Source of the DNA: an uncultured Bacteroidales bacterium
Lineage (GTDB): Bacteria; Bacteroidota; Bacteroidia; Bacteroidales; Bacteroidaceae
Length of the DNA stretch: 17,891 nt
Assembly: GCA_945837185.1 (NCBI GenBank)
Contig: CAMAMZ010000025.1
Coordinates: forward strand, 1 to 17,891
Direction of reading: 5' to 3'
Below are positions 1 through 8,238 of the stretch, piece after piece. Made by a program: the position numbers and the translations under genes. Each line of letters begins with the position of its first letter. Position 1 is the stretch's first letter. The notes under the pieces were generated by a model. The model searched no databases, had not been told where the DNA came from, and saw only the letters and a list, made by a program, of their open reading frames with translations.

Positions 1-1
1 C

Positions 2-47
2 CGTAATAAAAAAGCCTCCACGAAAATATGGAGGCTTTTTTATTACG
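2..47. terminator. Bidirectional intrinsic terminator
   Basis: A perfect 19-base inverted repeat (2-20 against 29-47) encloses an 8-base loop. The GC-rich core GCCTCC/GGAGGC is flanked by A and T runs on both sides, so it can end transcripts in either direction. It ends three bases before the stop codon of the small minus-strand gene at 50-259 and is probably that gene's terminator, shared with a gene left of the window. Confidence 0.9.
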
Positions 48-49
48 AA

Positions 50-259
50 TCAACATGACTTGAAGCCTTTGGTACTGATGATTTTAATCACATCCTTGAT
101 TCCCATTTCTGTCTTGCTGCGGAATACTGCCTCATGGTGTGCTGCTTCTTCCTCTTCTTCAGAAACGGTGTAGGTGAAATTTTTCCCTTTAAATTCAGCT
201 ACAGCCCATCCAACGAGTGCAAGCACTACAAAGGCTGCAAAAAAGATTCCTATATTCAT
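50..259 (-). CDS. Small single-span membrane protein, 69 aa, unknown function
   Basis: I do not recognise a named family. The product starts with a hydrophobic segment (about residues 3-21, MNIGIFFAAFVVLALVGWAV) followed by a charged stretch with five consecutive glutamates (34-38) and a lysine-rich tail ending in Cys. A short N-terminal anchor with a soluble tail of about 48 residues is the likely topology. The frame is open further upstream, but the ATG at 259 is preferred because a good promoter (290-320) ends just upstream and would start the transcript near base 286, inside the longer frame. The gene is monocistronic, between its own promoter and the terminator at 2-47. It could be a small accessory subunit of a membrane complex, but nothing in the sequence proves this. 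Confidence 0.7.
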   Translation of the reverse strand: MNIGIFFAAFVVLALVGWAVAEFKGKNFTYTVSEEEEEAAHHEAVFRSKTEMGIKDVIKIISTKGFKSC

Positions 260-289
260 ATCTATATTTGTTTTATAAGTTTCACAATG

Positions 290-320
290 CAAATGTACAA
301 AAACTATACCGAAAAGCAAA
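290..320 (-). promoter_or_regulatory. Bacteroidota housekeeping promoter of the 69-aa gene
   Basis: Read on the minus strand, TTTG (320-317) is followed after exactly 19 bases by TACATTTG (297-290), a full match to the Bacteroidota TTTG-N19-21-TAnnTTTG promoter. The expected start is near 286, giving a leader of about 27 bases before the ATG at 259. It separates this gene from the kdgK-to-AbgT-like operon upstream. Confidence 0.8.
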
Positions 321-352
321 GCATAACGACAATTTTCTTTGGCTTAAATAAT

Positions 353-955
353 TTAAAGCGAGGGAAATACATAAATCAGCGTATGCCACAACAGGGAGAA
401 GAGGAGCCACCATACAAACAACCCTCTTAAGGGATGGAAACCAACGCCCAACGCCTCAACGAAATCTGTGCATCGACAATAACGACCTGTCAACATACCA
501 AATGTGAGGGAAAGAAGTGCCAAAGTAAAACACAGAAGCGGTATGAAACCATGGGCAAAACTTCCTGACCACAAGTTGCCAGTGACGCTAAGAAGGATGC
601 TATGGGGTACAGCCGTGAGCAGTAAGACGAGACAAATGACCGTTACGAGTTCGCCCAAGATAACCCGCAAAGCAAAACGTTGGCGCAAACCAGCCGTGGA
701 AAGCTTGCTGAGAACAGCACGCAGACCACTGTCGGTGAAGGCGCCATAGGCCATGGCAACGAGAACAAGCCATGCCAAAGGCTCACTTGTTAGCGTATCG
801 ACATAATGGCCAAACAACCACCGAATCCCTTCCGGACTTAAAGGCGAACGGAGCACCTCTGTGACATTGGCAGCCGTGAGCATCCACGATGCCAAAACTA
901 CTATCGCCAACACCACAGCAGTGGCGAGGATAAGGAAAGTGATACTACGCTTCAT
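353..955 (-). CDS. Small AbgT-like multi-span membrane protein
   Basis: This 200-residue protein has about five hydrophobic segments (roughly 5-27, 60-72, 96-116, 133-155 and 178-197). The stretch around residues 40-78 (LSPEGIRWLFGHYVD, then LVLVAMAYGAFTDSGL) resembles the N-terminal part of AbgT-family p-aminobenzoyl-glutamate transporters. Full AbgT proteins have about 500 residues, so this is either a separate short member or a remnant of the N-terminal half. No frameshifted remainder follows, and the gene is the intact last cistron of its operon, which favours a real short protein. Its ATG overlaps the end of the response regulator gene by 11 bases, so the two are probably translationally coupled. 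A role as a membrane partner or output of the two-component system is inference. Confidence 0.65.
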   Translation of the reverse strand: MKRSITFLILATAVVLAIVVLASWMLTAANVTEVLRSPLSPEGIRWLFGHYVDTLTSEPLAWLVLVAMAYGAFTDSGLRAVLSKLSTAGLRQRFALRVILGELVTVICLVLLLTAVPHSILLSVTGNLWSGSFAHGFIPLLCFTLALLSLTFGMLTGRYCRCTDFVEALGVGFHPLRGLFVWWLLFSLLWHTLIYVFPSL

Positions 956-1667
956 CGGGATGCAGATTGTCGGGATCGAGGATGCGCAACTCTAACGCAC
1001 GAACCACAAGACGAGTAGCATTAACCCCCGCTCCTCCACTTTGTGGGAAGAGTTTCCTAATAAGGTCGTTCTGCCGTTTTTCCAAACTCTTTACCCCGAA
1101 AGGCATACCTCTTAGCCCCGTAATCTGTTCCTTGGTATAGCCCAAGGCAAGGTGGCGTAAAAACCGCTCATCATATTCGTCGATCTCATAATGGAGCATG
1201 GCATCGCCATGGAGAATGCTATGGTTGACACTCTCCTTGAAACGTTCTACAATTTGTGCGAGTATAGGTTGGTTAAACACCATACGTTTCCCTGCCATAC
1301 AGGCTGCCACATCACTACGGGTCAGCAGTTCACCGCTTTTGAGGATAATACCATCACAACCGGCATCGAGCGCATCGACCCAGAGTTTCTCATTAAGAAT
1401 TTCGCCTGTGAATATCAAGACCTTTACCTCGGGATGATTCTCCTTCGTGTGACGGCATAACTCTACCCCCACGGTAGTTGAACCTCCAAGTCCCAAGTCA
1501 AGGAGCACCAACTGCGGCACTTGTTGACGAAGGAGGCGGATATAAGCCTCTGCGCTATCGGCTGTCCCCACAATATCAGCTTCGGGAATTTCGTTGCGTA
1601 GAATGCCCTCGGTACCTTTCAACTCGAGGGGTACGTCTTCGACGATGATAACTTTAAACGGTTCCAT
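945..1667 (-). CDS. Response regulator: receiver domain plus C-terminal HTH-like domain
   Basis: The 240-residue protein begins with a receiver domain (about 4-125). The acidic pair is E10-D11, the probable phosphoacceptor is D57 (in VLLDLGLGG), the switch threonine is T87 and the conserved lysine is K110. The C-terminal part (about 160-232) has a divergent LuxR-like helix-turn-helix look, with DERFLRHLALGYTKEQI leading into a basic helix around SLEKRQNDLIRKLFP, so it probably binds DNA. The gene begins five bases after the stop of the large sensor kinase gene and its end overlaps the AbgT-like gene, so kinase and regulator are almost certainly a pair. The HTH assignment rests on helix pattern and is less certain than the receiver. 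Confidence 0.9.
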   Translation of the reverse strand: MEPFKVIIVEDVPLELKGTEGILRNEIPEADIVGTADSAEAYIRLLRQQVPQLVLLDLGLGGSTTVGVELCRHTKENHPEVKVLIFTGEILNEKLWVDALDAGCDGIILKSGELLTRSDVAACMAGKRMVFNQPILAQIVERFKESVNHSILHGDAMLHYEIDEYDERFLRHLALGYTKEQITGLRGMPFGVKSLEKRQNDLIRKLFPQSGGAGVNATRLVVRALELRILDPDNLHPDEA

Positions 1668-1672
1668 AAGTT

Positions 1673-4600
1673 TTATACAGTTTTATTTTTGTTTTCCAAA
1701 CAACACACGGAAAAGGTCAGCGGCAAGAGAATGCGCACCCCTACCCCCTCCACTTCGGGATAAGCAGCAATACCACAGCCACGCGCATGATAGGCCTCTC
1801 CTATTTCCCTCACGATCTGTCGGCACACGAGGAAACGTAAATCTATCGTGGCAGGCGTAAAGAGCTGCCTACATTGTTCTTCGGTCAATGCCAACTTAGG
1901 GAGCTGAACCAACAAGCACTGATACCCCAACTGTCCTTCCTTCTTTACTACCATGCCGCCATTGCCACCACACTGCCTGAGCAGGTCGAGAAGATACGAT
2001 AACGTTTCCTCTGTTGGCCGCAAAGGCTGTGCCACCTGCCTTCGAGCCTGTCGGCACAGCATATCGTACAATGCCCTATAATAGACGGTTATTTCCTGCA
2101 ATGCATGGATGTCGCAGGGCACAGCATCCACCAGTGCCCTGATACGAGAGGGATAATACATGGTTTCGTGTTTGAGGGCAGAGAGACAGTTATCGAGCAC
2201 ATTATTAGCCACATGAAGAGAAGCCTGCTCGTACGCCCGCCGACGCAACTCGTCGGAAGCAATCTCCATTCGTTCATACCAATATCTATCGGTCACAACC
2301 GCCTTCTCCAAGGCCGTACGTATTTCTTTCACCAGTATTGTCAAGGCTTCCAAACGACTGTCTGTCACCCATGCTGATTTTTTCCATTCCGCATCAATGC
2401 GCTGCAACATCTCCTGAGCACTTCCTCCTTCATCGAGAATCGCGTTGATACGCTGCACGCTTTCCACACAGTACGAATAGGCGAGGCGGTGTCGGTAGTA
2501 TAGCAGGTAATAGGCGGGAAAAAGGAAGCATAGGAGAAGAACAAGGAGGATGATAGCCACTCGCTTGTTCATTTCCGAACGCTGCATGTCGCGCACATAG
2601 TCGGGAAGAGTTGCATCAGCACTATAAGCCCGGAAGAGTTGGGTATAGAGCCGGTTATTGTAATGATACAACTCCCAATCGTGCAAGGCCAGCGCAGCCA
2701 CAGCCACCTCATTGCGAAGATTGAGCAAGGCTGTATAGTCGATGACCAAACTATCCTGAAACCATTTTAACTCCGCTCCCTCATCACCATCACCGGAAAA
2801 GAGAACAAGATAGTCAACACCGTTAGGACGCCAATAATGGTAACATCTATTCAAACTTGCAAGACAACTGTCGGCCATGACAAGTGTGTGGTGATATTTC
2901 CCATCGATATTACTGTAGTAGGCAGAGTCGGCATATTGGCGACATTTTTTCCACGCCTCCGTGATTGCATCAGGAACATCAGCCAGTGTGTCATTCGGTT
3001 GTGCTTGCAAAGAGGATGGCATGAAAAAGGAAATGGAAACAAAGAGGAAAAGGAGGAGCCTCCCCACGCCTATCGGGAGACGGAACCAGAACCTACTACC
3101 TTGCCCATTACTTTCCGCACCAATATCACAACAAGCAAACAAACGACTTGTCTTCTTATATTTTTCTATTATGCCCTTGCAGTTCATGAGACCAAAGCCA
3201 TGACTCTTTTCTTCCTGCAGGCTCCCCTGTTCATCCAATACAGGACGGTGGGCAAAAAGACGAGATTGTTGTTGGGCATCCATTCCACAGCCCGTATCGG
3301 CAACACTCACTTCCACATAGTCGGCTTCTTGCTGGGCAGTAAGACGTACGGATCCTCCTGCCGGAGTAAACTTTCTGGCATTATCGGCCAACGTATTAAT
3401 CATGAAAAGCGTGAGGGCCTTGTCGGCCTTGACCACAGCCTGGGTAGGCACAACTTGGAGCGTGACACCTTTGAGGCGATAGGCCGTACGTCCTTTTTCA
3501 ACCAAAGAGAAGAGTTCTTGCAGCGCAAAACTCTCCACGTGCAAATCGACCTGTCCCTGTCGTAACTTTATCCAGCGCGTAAGGACCTGGTTACTATCGT
3601 TGATGTTATCTGTTAATTCCGCTATATAATGGAGACGTTCCTTAGTCTGTGCGTCATCCTGATGACTATCAAGCTGTTTGATTTCATGAATGATGCGGTC
3701 GATAAACGGCATAATGCTCTCGGCAAGGTTCACTTTGGCACGCTGTTCGATATGCCGATGTTGCTCATGGTTGAGTTGGGCCTTTACCACGTCTGTACGT
3801 TCGGCAATATCCTCAATCGCTTCTTCACGTTGTGCCACCTCAACCGCTACACGATTGCGCCATGCTTGTAGAGGAGCAAGCAAATCGGCTGCAGTATGAC
3901 TGCGGTCTGCACGCCTGCGCATTACAGCAAAAATGGCAAGAAGCAGTACAACAAGTACAATCATGGCCCCAACAGCTATCATCATACCATTGAGAATGGC
4001 TGTAATAGAACGCAACTGTTCAGCGCGGGCTTCAAGTTGATGGTCTTGGCGCGACACATCCTGCAGGTCAAGATAACAGTTGCGATGATAATCGCTGGAC
4101 GCCTTATCGTCGATGGCAGAATAGGCCAAAGAGAGCTGTTCATGAATAGAAGCCACCAAACTGGGAGCACGTTGCACTACCGTGTCACCATGCAACGCAT
4201 ACTCCAAACATTGAATGGCATGTTTATAGTCGTGCAGTTCCCAATAACAGGAGGCAAGGGTTCGGAGGCCTCCTGCCACCTGATATACATCACCATAGGT
4301 GCGGAACAACTGCAAAGCCCTTTCTGCCAGATTACCCGCCAACAAGGAATCGGGTACATCGTCGCTATTCAATAGACGGATGCGCGACGGATTGTCGGCT
4401 ATCAGCCAATGACGTACCTCCGGATTGCAGAGTTGTTCGCCAATACCCTGCAACGCCTGCGCTTCAAAAAAGGGACAGTCTTCTTCCTGCGCCAAAAGAT
4501 AACAGCGCATCAGGTATTCAAACTCTTCCTGACGGATAGCCTGGGGTGTACCTTCCTGAAGCACCCCTCCACTACCCACATTATAGAGAAAATTCAAATG

Positions 4601-5209
4601 TTGTATAGGGTCTTCTTCTGTAAAGCCAGTAGCCTTCAAATCAGCCATCTCTTGAGAGGCCTGCGCAAAAAGACCTACATAATAAAAGTAGGTAGAAGAT
4701 ACAATGTGATACTCCGTGACCGCATAGATCCACCTACACTGTTGATGAGGAGAGAGCAAATCGGCTTCTTCCCGAATACGTTGGATGCGGTGTGCCGCAC
4801 GTTCGCGGAAGGTATAAAAATCCTTATTATGTGCCTGACGCTGGCAGAGTCGCATACGTTGCACATCGGTCACGAGCAGTTCTATCTGGTTATCGGTAGC
4901 CTTTTCAGCCTCATCCACCCATATCTTCGCACTGTCGTAGTCCATACGGGCAATGGCCACAAAAGCCAGATGGTTGAGTGCTTCCGCTTTTCCTTCGCCA
5001 TAGTCTTCACTTACCTGTAAAGCGAGATGCGCATAATGGGCAACGGAATCCAACTGCTTATAATGGAAAGCATAAGCCCGCCCGTTGAGCATGTCAGCAT
5101 GCGTAGAATCTGTGCGTCTACACGATGCCGCACATAAACAAAGGCTTACAAGGATCCATAGAACCTTGAAGCCCTTGAGAAGTTGTATGTTAGTTTCTCG
5201 CTTTTGCAA
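1673..5209 (-). CDS. Large sensor histidine kinase with a second, degenerate kinase-like module (DUF5112/DUF5113 type)
   Basis: The 1178-residue product has these parts. Residues 10-30 form a signal segment ending in AASC at C30, a possible lipobox. Residues 35-400 are a periplasmic, TPR-like helical region. A membrane span lies at 407-430. The kinase core has H508 in IIHEIKQL, an N-box around N610, the G1 box DTGCGM (638-643) and the G2 box HGFGL (670-674). A second hydrophobic segment (717-735), a short periplasmic region and a span at 884-905 lead into a cytoplasmic domain with H1014 in LKHETMYYP and an ATPase-like end lacking the glycine boxes. The architecture recalls Bacteroidales kinases with DUF5112 and DUF5113 (from memory). 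The start is TTG, with AGGA four bases upstream. It is the only ATG, GTG or TTG that keeps the signal peptide. The gene overlaps the end of eda by 20 bases, indicating coupling. Confidence 0.88.
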   Translation of the reverse strand: MQKRETNIQLLKGFKVLWILVSLCLCAASCRRTDSTHADMLNGRAYAFHYKQLDSVAHYAHLALQVSEDYGEGKAEALNHLAFVAIARMDYDSAKIWVDEAEKATDNQIELLVTDVQRMRLCQRQAHNKDFYTFRERAAHRIQRIREEADLLSPHQQCRWIYAVTEYHIVSSTYFYYVGLFAQASQEMADLKATGFTEEDPIQHLNFLYNVGSGGVLQEGTPQAIRQEEFEYLMRCYLLAQEEDCPFFEAQALQGIGEQLCNPEVRHWLIADNPSRIRLLNSDDVPDSLLAGNLAERALQLFRTYGDVYQVAGGLRTLASCYWELHDYKHAIQCLEYALHGDTVVQRAPSLVASIHEQLSLAYSAIDDKASSDYHRNCYLDLQDVSRQDHQLEARAEQLRSITAILNGMMIAVGAMIVLVVLLLAIFAVMRRRADRSHTAADLLAPLQAWRNRVAVEVAQREEAIEDIAERTDVVKAQLNHEQHRHIEQRAKVNLAESIMPFIDRIIHEIKQLDSHQDDAQTKERLHYIAELTDNINDSNQVLTRWIKLRQGQVDLHVESFALQELFSLVEKGRTAYRLKGVTLQVVPTQAVVKADKALTLFMINTLADNARKFTPAGGSVRLTAQQEADYVEVSVADTGCGMDAQQQSRLFAHRPVLDEQGSLQEEKSHGFGLMNCKGIIEKYKKTSRLFACCDIGAESNGQGSRFWFRLPIGVGRLLLFLFVSISFFMPSSLQAQPNDTLADVPDAITEAWKKCRQYADSAYYSNIDGKYHHTLVMADSCLASLNRCYHYWRPNGVDYLVLFSGDGDEGAELKWFQDSLVIDYTALLNLRNEVAVAALALHDWELYHYNNRLYTQLFRAYSADATLPDYVRDMQRSEMNKRVAIILLVLLLCFLFPAYYLLYYRHRLAYSYCVESVQRINAILDEGGSAQEMLQRIDAEWKKSAWVTDSRLEALTILVKEIRTALEKAVVTDRYWYERMEIASDELRRRAYEQASLHVANNVLDNCLSALKHETMYYPSRIRALVDAVPCDIHALQEITVYYRALYDMLCRQARRQVAQPLRPTEETLSYLLDLLRQCGGNGGMVVKKEGQLGYQCLLVQLPKLALTEEQCRQLFTPATIDLRFLVCRQIVREIGEAYHARGCGIAAYPEVEGVGVRILLPLTFSVCCLENKNKTV

Positions 5210-5861
5210 TATATCCTAACGCTTGCTTGCATTTGTCGGTAATCCACTGCCAGTCGGCTGCCGCCACTACATCTTTCGGGAACAACTGGCTTCCCATACC
5301 CACGCAAAGCACCCCACTCTTAATCCAGGCGGTAAGGTTTTCCTCTTCAGGACTCACCGCTCCTGTAACCATGATATTACTCCAACGCAATGGTGCAAGC
5401 ACATTCTTTACAAAAGAAGGGCCGCCTACATTGCCGGCTGGGAAAACTTTGGTAATATCACACCCTGCTGCCTGGGCATTGCTGATTTCGCTCACAGAGC
5501 CACAGCCAGGACTATAGGGAACCAAACGACGGTTACATACCGTGGCTATCTCGGGATTGAAATTAGGGCCTACAATGAAGTTGGCGCCCAACTGCAGGTA
5601 AAGGGCTGCTGTAGGCGCATCGACAACTGTTCCCGCCCCAAGGATGAGTTCAGGACATTCCTTGGCAGCCCATAGCACCAAATCGCCAAAGAGCACATGG
5701 GCAAAATCTCCACGGTTTGTGAATTCAAAGACACGTACTCCACCATCGTAGCAAGCTTTAATAACCTGCTGGCAGATAGTAATGTCGGTATGATAGAAAA
5801 CGGGCACCATGCCTGTTGTGCGCATGGCTTCCATGACTTGTATTTTATTAAATCTTGCCAT
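5190..5861 (-). CDS. eda: 2-keto-3-deoxy-6-phosphogluconate (KDPG) aldolase
   Basis: This 223-residue class I aldolase splits KDPG into pyruvate and glyceraldehyde 3-phosphate, the last step of uronate breakdown and of the Entner-Doudoroff route. E46 in VRVFEFTNRGD is the probable catalytic glutamate and K138 in ITKVFPAG the Schiff-base lysine. LGAGTVVD (about 74-81) and the glycine-rich VTGAV segment match the phosphate-binding barrel of the family. The frame is open upstream to 5918, but the ATG at 5861 gives the family's usual N-terminus (MARFNKIQV) and a normal 31-base gap after kdgK. The product of kdgK is its substrate, so the two genes form a pathway pair. Its last 20 bases overlap the sensor kinase gene. 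Confidence 0.93.
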   Translation of the reverse strand: MARFNKIQVMEAMRTTGMVPVFYHTDITICQQVIKACYDGGVRVFEFTNRGDFAHVLFGDLVLWAAKECPELILGAGTVVDAPTAALYLQLGANFIVGPNFNPEIATVCNRRLVPYSPGCGSVSEISNAQAAGCDITKVFPAGNVGGPSFVKNVLAPLRWSNIMVTGAVSPEEENLTAWIKSGVLCVGMGSQLFPKDVVAAADWQWITDKCKQALGYIAKARN

Positions 5862-5892
5862 AACTATTCTATGTTTTACGTTTGTGATTGTA

Positions 5893-6918
5893 TTAGCGCT
5901 GCACACGGCCTGAGGCATCGCCCGCTGCTAAGAGTTCCACTTCTTCGCGACTCACCAAATTAAAGTCGCCTGGAATGGTATGCTTCAGCGCTGAAGCTGC
6001 CACGGCAAACTCCAATGCTCGCGATTGGTCACCCTCATAAGCAATAAGTCCATGAATGAGGCCACCTGAGAAAGAATCTCCACCTCCTACTCTATCTATG
6101 ATGGGCAGAATATCATAGTGTTTGCTTTCATAGAAGGTGTGCCCATCATAAGAGAGTGCCTTCCATCCATTGTGCGAAGCCGAGAGACTTTCACGCAAGG
6201 TACTGACCACATACTTGAAACCAAATGTTTGCTGCATACCTTTAAATATGCCATAATATCCTTCGGCTGCCGTTTCTCCCTTCTCCACATCAGCGTCAGG
6301 TTCAAAGCCCAAACAGAGTTTGGCATCCTCTTCATTGCCAATGCAAACATCTACATATTGCATCAGCGGACGCATCACCTGCTGCGCTTTTTCAGACGTC
6401 CAGAGTTTCTTACGGAAGTTCAAGTCACAACTTACTGTTACCCCATGCCGTTTGGCAGCCTCGCAAGCCAAGCGTGTCAACAAAGCGGCCTTGTCGCTAA
6501 TGGCTGGCGTTATACCACTCCAGTGAAACCAATCAGCCCCTTCCATAATGGCATCAAAATCAAAGTCAGCAGGTTCTGCCTCTGCCATGGAACTGCCAGC
6601 CCTGTCATATATCACCTTAGAGGGTCGCATACTGGCTCCGCTTTCCAGGTAGTAGATTCCCAATCTGTTACCACCCCGGGCCACATAGTTGCAATGCACT
6701 CCATATTTGCGCAACGCATTCAACGCACACTGTCCGATTTCATGTGCCGGCAGTTTGGTAACGAAATAGGCATCATGCCCATAATTGGCACAACTTACGG
6801 CAACATTCGCTTCACCACCTCCGTATACCACATCAAAATAATCACTCTGCACAAAACGCGTTTGCCCGGGTGAGGAAAGGCGAAGCATGATTTCGCCCAT
6901 AGTCACAATTTTTGCCAT
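5893..6918 (-). CDS. kdgK: 2-keto-3-deoxygluconate (KDG) kinase, PfkB family
   Basis: This 341-residue sugar kinase phosphorylates KDG with ATP to give KDPG, the substrate of the aldolase encoded next. The PfkB family is clear from the N-terminal substrate region YGGGEANVAVSCANYG (32-47) and the C-terminal signature VGGGDSFSGG (277-286), with D281 the catalytic base. PfkB members phosphorylate several sugars. The KDG assignment rests on the adjacent KDPG aldolase gene and on the start MAKIVTMGEIMLRLSSPG, which is typical of Bacteroidota KDG kinases. It is the first gene of the minus-strand operon. The divergent LacI-type gene across a 184-base gap is a likely local regulator. Confidence 0.92.
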   Translation of the reverse strand: MAKIVTMGEIMLRLSSPGQTRFVQSDYFDVVYGGGEANVAVSCANYGHDAYFVTKLPAHEIGQCALNALRKYGVHCNYVARGGNRLGIYYLESGASMRPSKVIYDRAGSSMAEAEPADFDFDAIMEGADWFHWSGITPAISDKAALLTRLACEAAKRHGVTVSCDLNFRKKLWTSEKAQQVMRPLMQYVDVCIGNEEDAKLCLGFEPDADVEKGETAAEGYYGIFKGMQQTFGFKYVVSTLRESLSASHNGWKALSYDGHTFYESKHYDILPIIDRVGGGDSFSGGLIHGLIAYEGDQSRALEFAVAASALKHTIPGDFNLVSREEVELLAAGDASGRVQR

Positions 6919-6964
6919 GTTTCCTTTTTTTATTATATTAGATTAATCACTTTTTTGATGATGA

Positions 6965-6972
6965 CAAAAGTA
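6965..6972 (-). promoter_or_regulatory. -7 element of the kdgK operon
   Basis: On the minus strand these bases read TACTTTTG, a full TAnnTTTG match. Transcription would start near 6961, giving a leader of about 43 bases. No TTTG lies at the usual 19-21 base distance (the nearest, at 6985-6988, is too close), so the promoter may depend on an activator or be weak. The 184-base gap holds both this and the divergent lacI-type promoter. I found no convincing LacI-type palindrome in it. Confidence 0.55.
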
Positions 6973-7041
6973 ATCATTTATTTTCAAATAGGAAAAGAAA
7001 GTGAAAAAAAATGAAGACACATGAGAATTATTTTCTATCTT

Positions 7042-7075
7042 TTTGCCCGATACCCATAAATTATTGCTATTTTTG
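7042..7075 (+). promoter_or_regulatory. Promoter of the LacI-type regulator gene
   Basis: TTTG (7042-7045) and TATTTTTG (7068-7075) form a Bacteroidota-type promoter with a 22-base spacer, slightly longer than usual. The start is expected near 7080, about 23 bases before the ATG at 7103. Confidence 0.6.
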
Positions 7076-7102
7076 CAGGCGGTATAATGACATTTTATCA
7101 CA

Positions 7103-8167
7103 ATGGCTGAAAAAATAAGAATAAAGGATATAGCAGAAAGAGCGGGTGTATCGGCAGGTACGGTAGACAGGGTTTTGCATGGTCGCCCCAATGTATCGCC
7201 AGAGGCACGGAAAAAAGTAGAGCAGGCGCTCAGGGAGATGGACTATCATCCCAACATGTATGCCAGTGCCTTGGCATTCAACAAAGCATATCACTTTATC
7301 GTGCTCATGCCAAGCTATGAATCAGAAGCCTACTGGGAAGAGGTGGAGGAAGGCATTCTAAAGGCAGCAGAGGGGATGGCAGACTTTCAGGTGAAGATCC
7401 ACATTCTGTATTATGACCGCTACATAGCCAATTCTTTTGTGAAGCAATGCCAGTTATGTATCGATTCGAACCCCGACGGGATGGTGATTGTTCCTTCGGT
7501 TTTTGAGGCTACACAAGCGTTTACCACCCAATTGCACGATCACAACATTCCCTTTGTGCTGCTCGATTCCAATATTCCGGAACTCCAGCCTTTGGCTTTC
7601 TACGGGCAAGATTCCTTCTGCAGCGGCTATTTTGCCGCCAAGATGATGAGGCTTTTCGCAGGCGATGAGAAGTGGGTGATGATTATGCGACTCATACGCC
7701 ATGGCAAAGTGTTGAGCAAGCAGCAGGAAAACCGAGAAGTGGGATTTAGGCATTACATGGCCAAACACTGTCCCCATACGAGCATTGTGGAGTTGGATTT
7801 GCCATTAGGTTGCCGACAGCAGGATTACGAACAGTTGTTAGATGAGTTCTTTGCCGTGCATCCAGACTTGCACCATTGCATCACATTCAATTCCAAGGCT
7901 TATATCATCGGTGAATATCTCCTCGACCGCAAACGGAAGGATGTGCATATCATGGGTTACGACATGGTGAACCGCAATGCCATTTGCCTACGCGAGGGAA
8001 GCATAACGTTTCTCATTGCCCAACATGCGTTTATGCAGGGACACTCGTGTATCGACACGCTCTTCAATGCTGTAGTCTTAAAAAAGCAGGTAACACCCGT
8101 CAACTACATGCCCATTGAACTGATTACTCGTGAGAACATGGATTTCTACCGACGCACTTCGTATTAA
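7103..8167 (+). CDS. LacI-family transcriptional regulator
   Basis: The 354-residue protein opens with a LacI-type helix-turn-helix and hinge helix (about 5-60): IRIKDIAERAGVSAGTVDRV followed by a basic helix with SPEARKKVEQALREMDYHPN. The remainder is a periplasmic-binding-protein-like effector domain (about 65-345), suited to sensing a sugar or sugar acid. It is transcribed away from kdgK-eda and lies upstream of the antiporter gene in the same direction, so it may control either side. KDG or a related uronate derivative is the natural effector guess from context, but the binding pocket alone does not show it. Length and layout are normal for the family. Confidence 0.92.
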   Translation: MAEKIRIKDIAERAGVSAGTVDRVLHGRPNVSPEARKKVEQALREMDYHPNMYASALAFNKAYHFIVLMPSYESEAYWEEVEEGILKAAEGMADFQVKIHILYYDRYIANSFVKQCQLCIDSNPDGMVIVPSVFEATQAFTTQLHDHNIPFVLLDSNIPELQPLAFYGQDSFCSGYFAAKMMRLFAGDEKWVMIMRLIRHGKVLSKQQENREVGFRHYMAKHCPHTSIVELDLPLGCRQQDYEQLLDEFFAVHPDLHHCITFNSKAYIIGEYLLDRKRKDVHIMGYDMVNRNAICLREGSITFLIAQHAFMQGHSCIDTLFNAVVLKKQVTPVNYMPIELITRENMDFYRRTSY

Positions 8168-8238
8168 CAGCTTCGTAATTATCCTATATATATAATAAGG
8201 TGTAGTATTTAACTGCCATTCTAATAAAACAAACTGAC

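Noticed and set aside
2837..3565. Open frame of 242 codons on the plus strand, opposite the sensor kinase gene
   Set aside because: It is a shadow of the kinase frame, with no recognisable domain, promoter or ribosome binding site.
3734..3750. TGGCACG-CTGT-TCGAT on the plus strand within the sensor kinase gene
   Set aside because: The -12 GC is missing and it lies antisense inside a coding region with no gene to drive.
6940..6965. Possible LacI-type operator, ATCA and TGAT around a T run, between kdgK and the LacI-type gene
   Set aside because: Arms are only four bases, and the CG-centred palindrome usual for LacI-family operators is absent.
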